A stretch of DNA of 10,100 bases, taken from contig JAOXYB010034796.1 in assembly GCA_028565635.1 (NCBI GenBank), forward strand, positions 1-10,100. Direction: 5' to 3'. Of this stretch, positions 1 through 8,200 are shown piece after piece; position 1 is the first letter of the stretch; each line of letters starts with the position of its first letter. Below the pieces are notes generated by a model. It was given only the letters and a program-made list of their open reading frames with translations. It was not told the DNA's origin and did not search any database. Position numbers and translations under genes: made by a program. The stretch is from Phoronis ovalis (Eukaryota; Phoronida; Phoronidae).

Positions 1-1
1 A

Positions 2-213
2 GCGTCTCAACTGTTACAATATCCCTTGTTAACAGCAGCAAAATTGTTAAGAGCAGTAAAATCAAAACATGTAACCCTAGCCTTGGTAAATAAATGTTTT
101 GAAAGAAAACATAACAGTTATTTTAAACAGAACCTGAGACTTATACCCCCTAGTAATATAAAATTGTACTCTATGGTGAAGAGTTACTTCAACCAGCTAC
201 AACAGACTTCTTG
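2..213 (+). CDS. Possible partial exon of an upstream gene
   Basis: The frame is open from the left edge of the window for about 71 codons and closes with TAA at 215-217. The stop overlaps a near-consensus splice donor (TTG|GTAAGT at 211-219), so the frame could be an exon ending at 213 with phase 2. The predicted peptide is mixed in composition (KNSYFKQ-like and IPPSNIKLYSMVKSYF-like stretches) and less biased than a random AT-rich frame would give. I do not recognise a family. The length is short enough to occur by chance, and no matching downstream exon was found before the decarboxylase gene. It may equally be a transposon remnant or chance. Confidence 0.25.
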
Positions 214-217
214 GTAA

Positions 218-1038
218 GTGCTGCGTACAGAATTAAAGTAAAAAGCTGCATTCTATGGGAAACACGCGAAAACTGAAAAGAAAGTTAAGGGGCCCAGTCT
301 GCGTGAGTACCGTATAGTCACTTTATATAACAGTGCTCTCCGCCGGACGAACAGTTTGTATAATATAAATCACAATTAATTTGCAGCTATAATTTTATAG
401 AGATTAGTCATATAATTTAGACGTATTTTATAATATTTAACAGTTATTGGTTACATTCATCAAATGTTAATCAAGTCATTAGTATGGGGGTCATAGTGTG
501 CTACTAACTGATCGCAAATCATAAATCTGAATAAAGTAGTTAATATTAAATTCATACTTTTCTAGAATTTGAAAAAAATGAAAATCTTTTCAAGATTATT
601 TTCGTATTTACAAATAACTGCGTTGGATAAGTTGTGTAAATTACTGCCCCTCCCCTCTGTTTAAAATGTATCCGTGCTCTTCTATCTTGGTACTTAATTA
701 TGACATTATACAGATCAATGATATTTATTGGATGCGTATTCAAATCACAGTATTTGCAATTCTAAGTATTTTATAGGTAGCAACAAAAAGTCCTTCATCG
801 TTTTTATTAACGTTTAGCTGTCAGCATTTGTAGCAGAAGATATTTTTTTAGGAAACAGGTAAAACGAATGAAACTATTTTTTCTTGTTAACTGGTAATAT
901 GTATATTAACGGTATCTACCATATTTAATGAAGTAGGTGTATTAGTCCATGTAACTGCAATTTTATTCGGAAGTTTTGTATGACTGATTTAAGAAGAGTG
1001 TATCAGGGATGAAAACAAATCAAAGAAAATAAATGTTC
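218..1038. other. AT-rich intergenic sequence, no gene seen
   Basis: No frame here looks coding on either strand; the 63-codon minus-strand frame at 552-743 has no recognisable composition or splice context. A TATATAA string occurs at 324-330, but nothing downstream supports it as a promoter. The stretch is AT-rich spacer with short homopolymer runs. Confidence 0.6.
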
Positions 1039-1046
1039 AGTGTGAC

Positions 1047-1335
1047 CCGGGGGGCTCACTTGAAGAGAAGTCGGGTACGCATGCTTGTCCGAAAAAACAG
1101 GGGTAAGGGGTACCTTTTTTGACGTTCCCGGGAACCCCGTTTAGGGGTCGATTTTTTCGGAAAAACACAATTAGGGGTGTTTTTGGCAATTGTAACTTCC
1201 CGTTTAGGGGTTGGTTTTCCGTCTACACCTCCCGTTTAGGGGTGGTATTTTGATCCTCTACTCCCGTTTAGGGGCTTATTTTGAACCCTACGGACGAGCA
1301 TGGGTACCCGACTTCTCTTCAAGTTAGCACCCGGA
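1047..1335. mobile_element. Short TIR-bearing non-autonomous DNA transposon (MITE-like)
   Basis: The first 45 bases (1047-1091) and the last 45 (1291-1335) are inverted copies matching at 39 of 45 positions, with a shared core CTTGAAGAGAAGTCGGGTAC. The 8-base word AGTGTGAC (9 with the next C) lies immediately outside both ends, at 1039-1046 and 1336-1343, as expected for a target-site duplication. The interior codes for nothing and is filled by an approximately 32-bp tandem array. An 8-9 bp duplication with long inverted ends fits hAT (8 bp) or Mutator-like (about 9 bp) mobilisation by an enzyme encoded elsewhere; which one is an inference. It is GC-richer than its surroundings and lies about 750 bp upstream of the decarboxylase start codon. 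Confidence 0.85.
1136..1274 (+). repeat. Internal ~32-bp tandem array with CCCGTTTAGGGG core
   Basis: The 12-base core CCCGTTTAGGGG occurs exactly at 1136-1147, 1199-1210, 1231-1242 and 1263-1274. A degenerate copy (ATTAGGGG) sits at about 1170-1177, giving spacings of roughly 30, 33, 32 and 32 bases. Each core is followed by a T-rich spacer. A weaker related GGGGTAAGGGG lies at about 1100-1110. The array fills the space between the inverted ends of the transposable element. Confidence 0.85.
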
Positions 1336-1379
1336 AGTGTGACCTAGTAAATGGAAATAAGAATGTTGCTTCATTGTAA

Positions 1380-1399
1380 CATGTGATTTAAATCACGTG
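1380..1399. promoter_or_regulatory. 20-bp near-perfect palindrome containing E-box-like arms
   Basis: The central 14 bases (1383-1396, GTGATTTAAATCAC) are a perfect palindrome. With three more bases on each side the arms read CATGTG and CACGTG, with one mismatched pair (1382/1397). CACGTG is the canonical E-box bound by bHLH factors. The site is about 690 bp upstream of the decarboxylase start codon. A regulatory role is inference; palindromes of this size also arise by chance in AT-rich DNA. Confidence 0.3.
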
Positions 1400-2036
1400 A
1401 GCCTACTACGATAAGAGACTAATCAGTAAACACAAGCTGCCATTGGATTCACTTGCCTCTACAGACACAAAACTTAGTTGCTCGCTGCATTACGGCATAA
1501 CGGTAAGGCACTCACTGTTCTGGTCGCTTGGTTGCTGGGGTGCGTTGTCTACATTGAATTACCTCGGAGATATCATGCTATTTAATTGTTTATCTCACCG
1601 ATTTGACCTATACAGACTCAAGCTGGATCCACGGGAATCCCCAGAGTGATCCCTGGTAGGATGTTGAGCTGGGGGCAGGCAATATGAAAGTAGGTTCGCA
1701 TATGTACACATATTTTTGCGTTCAATGGGTACGTTTTTCCAGAAGTCAGCGTTAAAAAATCACGAAAACGAGCGCTTTGGTCTAATGACACGTTAGGGTC
1801 GACGCAAAAAGTTTTCCCTTCGTTAGGGTAATAAGCGCACACCCTTGCTGTATGCGACTCTGATCAAAACTTACTTCTCGCAAAACTTGTATACGCATGT
1901 AAATTTAAAATGCAAGTTACTGACATCATGCAGACCATGTAATTTAAATCCTGCTGTGCAATAAAATTGAACCCACCCCCTTTCCTCTCTATTTTGGTTC
2001 GATAAAATGATACCTGACAAATTTGTCTATGACCAC

Positions 2037-2053
2037 TTTTTGATAAATTTCAG
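2037..2053 (+). other. Candidate 3' splice site before the start codon (5'-UTR intron)
   Basis: The string CTTTTTGATAAATTTCAG ends in AG at 2052-2053 behind a T-rich tract, a reasonable acceptor. It lies 35 bases before the ATG at 2089. If used, the first coding exon starts at 2054 and at least one untranslated exon lies upstream. No matching donor was identified with confidence. Confidence 0.4.
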
Positions 2054-2088
2054 ATCCTCCCCGCGCTCTGATATTTTCTAATTAAAGT

Positions 2089-2289
2089 ATGGATTCTGAA
2101 GAATTCCGACGCTGTGGGAAAGAAATGGTAGATTTTGTAGCAGACTATTTAGATAATATTCGTGACAGAAGAGTTTATCCTACCATAGAGCCGGGTTACT
2201 TACAGAAACTCATCCCTTCAGAGGCACCCGAAGACGGAGAAAAGTGGGAGGATGTCCTTAAAGACGTTGAACGAGTCATAATGCCTGGG
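2089..2289 (+). CDS. DDC: AADC exon 1 (residues 1-67)
   Basis: Encodes the N-terminal dimer-clasping segment from [13 protein letters not shown] to ERVIMPG. It is 67 codons, the same length to the conserved IMPG as I recall for human DDC, which supports this start. The donor is GGG|GTAAGT at 2287-2295, phase 0. Reading on past the donor gives 26 non-homologous codons, showing the splice is needed. Confidence 0.95.
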
Positions 2290-5200
2290 GTAAGTGGCCG
2301 ATGGGGATCGACCGATTGCCTTAGTATGTCAATAACATGGGATAACAGGTGTGCCAAAGTGCACTCTTAGAGAGCTTAAATACAGTTAGATTAAAATTTA
2401 CATATTTCCTTTATGATGTTAGTTTGCTCACTTTAAACTTGTTATTTTATTTCCAAGTGAATCTCTAAACATATAGAGTTATATTTTTTCTGGATAAGAC
2501 ATTATCCAACTTTTCCATCGCGGATTTTTTCCCCACAACATAGCTCATCATCTACAAATAATAACTTTGTAAATTTATGAATTTATCTGAGTTTATGTGT
2601 ATATATGAAGAATTTATTCGATTTACGCAAGAAATAGGTGAAAAAATTTATAATATATGTATTATATTCATTTTTGATAAACTATACATAATTCGTGAAT
2701 TTAATTAATATTTGTTACGTTGTCTTCCAATTGCATATAATGTTTAATTTCTTTGCTACTGCACATCACAATCGTACTGCAAGCCATTTATTCTGAGTCA
2801 ATATGTCGCATGTCAATGTCTGATTGACTTTTAATTAACGGAATGATACAGTGACGCAAATAATTGTCTCTTTATGAATACGTTTGCCCTGGTATTGATC
2901 GTCGATTAAGTGACAGGAGCCATTCTAAATGTCTGGTCTGCAGTTGTACAGGGTGTTTCAAAGAAAGGGAAATCCTTTTTAATAATCTATATACAGTACG
3001 TGTAGGCGTGACGTCGTTACAACGTTACAACGTTATAACATATAATTATGTGCGAATGATTCTCAAAAACTGTATATACTTCTATAAAAAATGTTCCCAC
3101 GTTACCTCGGTAACAACCCCCATGATTTACGTACAGTCACCGGAAATTCTGTGTAAATAACATAGCATGGGCATGTATAGTCTAAGTTTAGACCCTTGTT
3201 GTATTTTTAAATTCCTTTTTGTTTAAAGAATGAAACTTTGAGGCTTAAAGATCAAACATATTGATCTTGCTTTCCTTGTTAAGAAATTAAAGAAAACTTC
3301 ATTTTGACGGATATTTTATCCGAATGACGTTTATTCTGACAATATGGTACTGTGCAAAGTATTAAAACAGAATTGAACAAATAAACTTAAATATAAAAAA
3401 CAGCTCCGAAACCTCATCTGTATTATATTATTCGTATTCAATGCCAACTGTGCCTTCTACTAGTAAAATTGTAAATACAGTTTTAATATTGATTGATTCA
3501 TTCTATGAATGTTAAACGACATCCGTTATTATAAATAAAATATATGAAGTGTCATATATCTCCGATGTTCAGTCTATTTTAATTAAACAGTAAATTCTCG
3601 ACTATTTATTTTCACCTGCAACCTTTTTCTACATTTTAATTTAACGTTGAAGAATATACAGCTTGTGTTTGTTCTTTTCACAATTCTAGGTAACACATTG
3701 GCATCATCCAAATTTCCATGCATATTTTCCGACTGCGAATTCGTTTCCAGCCTTATGTGCCGACATGTTGTCAGATGCAATTGGTTGCATAGGATTTAGC
3801 TGGGTAAGAATTTATTCCGAACCTCTCAGGACATAGACCCAGTAACTATTGCAAAGCATTGGGCTGGTTTTCAGGAAAGTAAACGTTATGTAACATATCG
3901 TTATCGGCACTTAATGCATTAGATATTAAAGTTGGACAGACTATTTTATCACTATATATAGCGGGATATATAGCTGCACTAAAGATCCGATACTGAGTTA
4001 ATGGGAAAAAGCTAATCAATCAATCTGTACACCATCATTTTTTATGAAATTAGATATATAGCTTTGTTGTTTCCTAGGCAGCAAGTCCGGCATATACAGA
4101 ACTAGAAACTGTCGTTATGGATTGGTTGGGTAAAATGCTGAACCTTCCAAAAGAATTCCTTGCTTCAGAATCGGAGGGAAAAGGTGGCGGCGTAATTCAG
4201 GTATTTTTTTGGAATCCACAACAACTTCTAAGATTGACCCTTCAAATAATTGATGCTTCTATACGTGATATTCAGTAATCGCCAACACTTGTCAAGGAAG
4301 CACAAACTCTCAGCAACACCGAGTTATGCATCAATTAAGTTTTTGTATTTTAGGGAACAGCAAGCGAAGCCACTCTAGTCGCGCTTTTTGCTGCAAGAAG
4401 TAAAGCAATACACGAGTATAAAACTGATAATTCATCTGCAACTGATGCTGAAATCATAGGGAAGTTGGTGGCTTATTTTTCAGATCAGGTATAAATAATA
4501 ATGTCAGACATGTAGGATCGAAATACAGTGGCTAAAACATAATCAGTGATATTTCTGGTTGTTACGTTAAAAATTTGAAAGAAACGTAAACGTGGCTCAG
4601 TCAACATATCACGTCAAGTAAGGTAACTTATACGAAAGCAGATTATAGTTCTACGTGATAAATATAGAAACATGAGACTTATTTGTCGCTGAGAAATATG
4701 TTGTATTTTTTAGTAACGGGGGGGATAGGCGGTGTACTTGAATACAGTAGATGACTATTTTAGGAGCGTATAGTAATGTTTCTTTGCGTCTTCTGTTATG
4801 TACACAGGCGCATTCGTCTGTTGAAAGAGCTGGACTGATAGCGACGGTAAAAATGGTGAAAGTCGAAAGTGACGAGAAACACTCTATGAAGCCGGAAGCA
4901 CTCCAATCCGCAATAGAAAAAGACAAAGCTCGTGGCCTTATACCATTTTATGTAAGTAAAGTTACTGGTGTTAAATCGTGATAAAAAGGGTAATAAGCCA
5001 ACAGCATGAGTGCGTTTCACCATCGGAATTTACGAATAATGTAAAATTACTCATTTAAATAAGTGGCAAATTCCAATATATGGACCAAATTGCTTATTAA
5101 ACTATTGTAGAAACGAGATATATTTTCAAATATCTAGGAGGTCTCCATGCAGAACATCTCCTAACATCCGCCCGCCAGTTGATACCTAATAGTGCAATTC

Positions 5201-8200
5201 TCATAATGGTTTACACGGACCCGGTTCGTTGGACGGGCACCATCAATTCGTCTCGCCAGCGCAAATTACTAGAAGCACTCCCCAGGCATGCTCACTGAGC
5301 GCGGACAATTAAATTCTACTACATTGTTTTCTCTCCGGACGTTTTTAGTAAATCCGGTCCTTTATAATTACCCATCAGTTAGAGATCCTGGATGGTTTTA
5401 GTAAATCCGGTCCTTTACCCATCAGTTAGAGATCCTGGATGGTTCGCACTCTAGGAACTTGTGGAGTGGTTCTGGTAGATTATACTGGCGAGACGACCCG
5501 GTAGTGCGCGTCCAATGAATTGCGTCCGTGTGAAACGATTTACGAGAATAAATGACAATTTAGGTTCCTCTCAGTAGATGTTAGGGAAGGCTGAATGAGT
5601 GAAACGAAGTATATTTTAAAAATGCCATTTAATTATTCTGATTCAGTGTTTAAATTGTCCTAGTATGATCTATCTTCTAGCACCTTCGAGCTTTCGAGGA
5701 TTACAGGACGGAATCTAGTTGGTGCGCAAAAATAAGCGAACTTATGTATAAAATGATAGTCTGTAACGTGGATAAAATTTTGTTTGTTGGTGAATTGAAG
5801 TTTAAAATAGTATGTTGTGCTAGTTCTACTAGACTATGTTTGTTCCATCCCTGGAAACAGCTAGCTTAAATGAATCAAGGGGAAGGTGCAGCTACTGTGG
5901 CTGCATGGGTTTAACCTGCTCCACTGAAGAATGGACTAAGGAACAAATGAGAATTTATAGAAGTTGGAATGCAACAACGTGCACCAGTTTTAAATTTATT
6001 TGACTGATATATAAATAATACTATGTAGAGTAATATTGACTTTGTGGGGAGCTGCTTAAAAGCCCAAACATAACGAGCACTAATGTTTCGTAGGCGGATG
6101 AAGAGTATGAACGAACAAAAAATCGATGCTATTGCAGTGTAAAAACAGAAGCAAAATCGTTAACGATGAGCGTTTAATTTTCTTTCTGACATATTTGCAG
6201 TGTTGTGCCACATTGGGAACTACAGCGTCTTGTGCATTTGATAAACTGACTGACATTGGGCCAATCTGCAACAAGTACAACGTCTGGCTTCATGTTGATG
6301 CAGCTTATGCTGGAAGTGCATTTATATGTCCAGAATTTAGACCGCTACTAGACGGTGTGGAGGTATGCTACTAATTTAAACAAGCTTGTTTATATATTAT
6401 CTGCAAATAAATTCTTTTTGTCGTTGCACAGGCTATATTATACTACCGAAAATTTCAAAATGCAGCCAACATATCTACTTTTTTTAAATTAGTAGTATTA
6501 GATTGTGCATGTAGTTGTTTACACTTCTCAATGATATTTTCAGGATTTGTAGAATTGTTTTTCCAGTAAGGTTGCTTTTTTTATTTTTATTTTTAAAACC
6601 TTGTTCTTGATCCTTTGCAAACTGCTTTTCATACATTATGATATTTTTAATCGGAGTTCATTAATCTGATTTAATTCCATCTTTTGTGTTTGCTATATAG
6701 TTTACGGATTCGTTCAATTTTAACCCTCACAAATGGATGCAAGTAACATTCGACTGCTCTGCTATGTGGATCAAAAATAGCAGTTATTTAGTAGATGCCT
6801 TCAACGTGGACCCACTCTACTTAAAGCATGACCATCAAGGGAAGGCGTTAGATTATAGGGTAAGATATTAAACGAAACAATAGCGTTTATTATTCTATCT
6901 ATATAATATATTTACACCCTGAGTGTCAAAGACTGTAAATCTTAGCTTATATCCTTTAAAAATTTCACATTTTATAGTTTCTTACTTTTAAATTCAAATT
7001 TTGTATCTTATCGTAGCTTCGTTTCTAAGATAAGACGTAGCATTTGAGAGGTAAGAAATCGAAAATATGTAAGTTTTAAACGTCCTAGCGGCGGTTTATA
7101 GGCTCTGACACTCAGGGTGTATGTTATTTATTACTCATGACGAAAATGTATGGCAGTAAAATGTATATTGTAGTACTGTCACTGGTACATTGTGATTGAT
7201 AGTTACATACTTAATTTATGTAAGGAAATGTATGACTGCACGTACTCATACTTTGTCGTCTATATAATATATGTTTAAATGATCGCATCTGGCCAGTATG
7301 TAACGTTTTGAATAAAATACAGTGTATATCATTTTATTGTCGAGAACATAGGAGTGTCCGATTACCATGCAAATATTCATATACAGTTATTATTGAAAAG
7401 CAAATGTTGTTCTTCATAAGAGCATCTATAACAGTCACAATTAATTTAACCTCCGTCTGATAGCTGGCTTACTTTGAACGCAAGTTTGTCGCGCCTCTCA
7501 TCATCCTCAGCAGCAGCAGCTGGGGACCCAATCATTTGGTGGTCTTACTGTGGAGAATCAGACATGTTCCCCCTTGTCAGCTTGATGAACTGTTTAATGT
7601 TAGCCAGCCAGTCAGCCTGCAAGACTGATGGCGTATTCGGTTGCTGCTGCTATTATTGTTGTTGTCGACATCTTAACCAAATCCAACATAATGCTTTCTC
7701 TGCTTCTACTGCTTTGTCTTCCCGCAGAGCCTTATTTAATTGCTGATGGAGACAATCTTAAATTGTCTTCTCCCTGGCTTCTTTATATGTATTGTCTTTC
7801 TTTGATATAATTCGCTTTAATTTGTGGATTTGGGTTATAGAAAACATGACTGTCTTCTTCAACTGCTTCTTGCCGCTACTCAGCTAGGAGGTTCTCGGTA
7901 CTTTGGTTTGTCTTCTGACTTAGTCCCTCCTCCGCCTGACTGGAGGTAGCATTTAAGCGTTGCCTTGCAGCTCTTGTTAGACATTTCATTTTGCCTTGGT
8001 GAATATTTAGACCTCTTTCATTCTTCAGGATTTTGCCAGATGCATGCATGTACTAGTCTTTCGATCTGTCTCGTTGTCTTATTCGTTTCCGTGGCTACTG
8101 CTACGTACAGCTCTTTGTGGTCAGATATAAAACAACAATTATGAATGCTTTGATTTCTCTTGACTACCGTTTATAGACCAGCACGAATCATTACTTTCTG

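Larger units (their letters stand above)
1345..2088 (+). other. Upstream flank of the decarboxylase gene
   Basis: This 744-base stretch separates the transposable element from the start codon. It contains a palindrome with E-box-like arms (1380-1399), an unrecognised minus-strand open frame (1618-1842) with the direct repeat CGTTAGGGT at about 1792 and 1823, and a candidate splice acceptor ending at 2053. No TATA box is convincingly placed. If a 5'-UTR exon exists upstream, the promoter may lie anywhere in or beyond this stretch. Confidence 0.4.
4952..6200 (+). other. Intron 5 (1249 bp) with a foldback element
   Basis: Phase-0 intron. A roughly 426-bp inverted-repeat element occupies 5160-5585; the rest is AT-rich. 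A less AT-rich patch at about 5875-5945 contains a small GCAG/CTGC-type hairpin but no tRNA fold or coding frame. The intron ends ACATATTTGCAG. Confidence 0.8.

Noticed and set aside
324-330. TATATAA as a core promoter
   Set aside because: Common by chance in AT-rich DNA; no transcript or coding feature is placed correctly downstream.
1136-1274. Regularly spaced repeats of about 32 bp suggestive of a CRISPR array
   Set aside because: The conserved part is only about 12 bases with T-rich diverged remainders, it sits between transposon inverted ends, and the genome is eukaryotic.
1141-1274. TTAGGGG strings as an interstitial telomere array
   Set aside because: Units are 32 bp apart, not contiguous, and the string is only part of a larger core (CCCGTTTAGGGG).
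2290-2370. Extension of exon 1 as an intronless 93-residue protein
   Set aside because: The frame past 2289 loses family similarity exactly at a GTAAGT donor, and the next conserved residues (VTHWH) begin at 3690 behind an AG acceptor.
2945-2975. ACAGGGTGTTTCAAA resembling a transposon terminus seen in invertebrates
   Set aside because: No inverted partner was found in the window and no target duplication could be located.
5875-5945. Less AT-rich hairpin-containing patch in intron 5 as a tRNA or small RNA gene
   Set aside because: It does not form a cloverleaf, lacks box A/B consensus, and the stem is only 4-5 bp.
7474-7810. Plus-strand frames with serine/alanine- and cysteine-rich peptides
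   Set aside because: They are the complement of the minus-strand decayed coding sequence and its CAG/CAA-type repeats, with no family resemblance.
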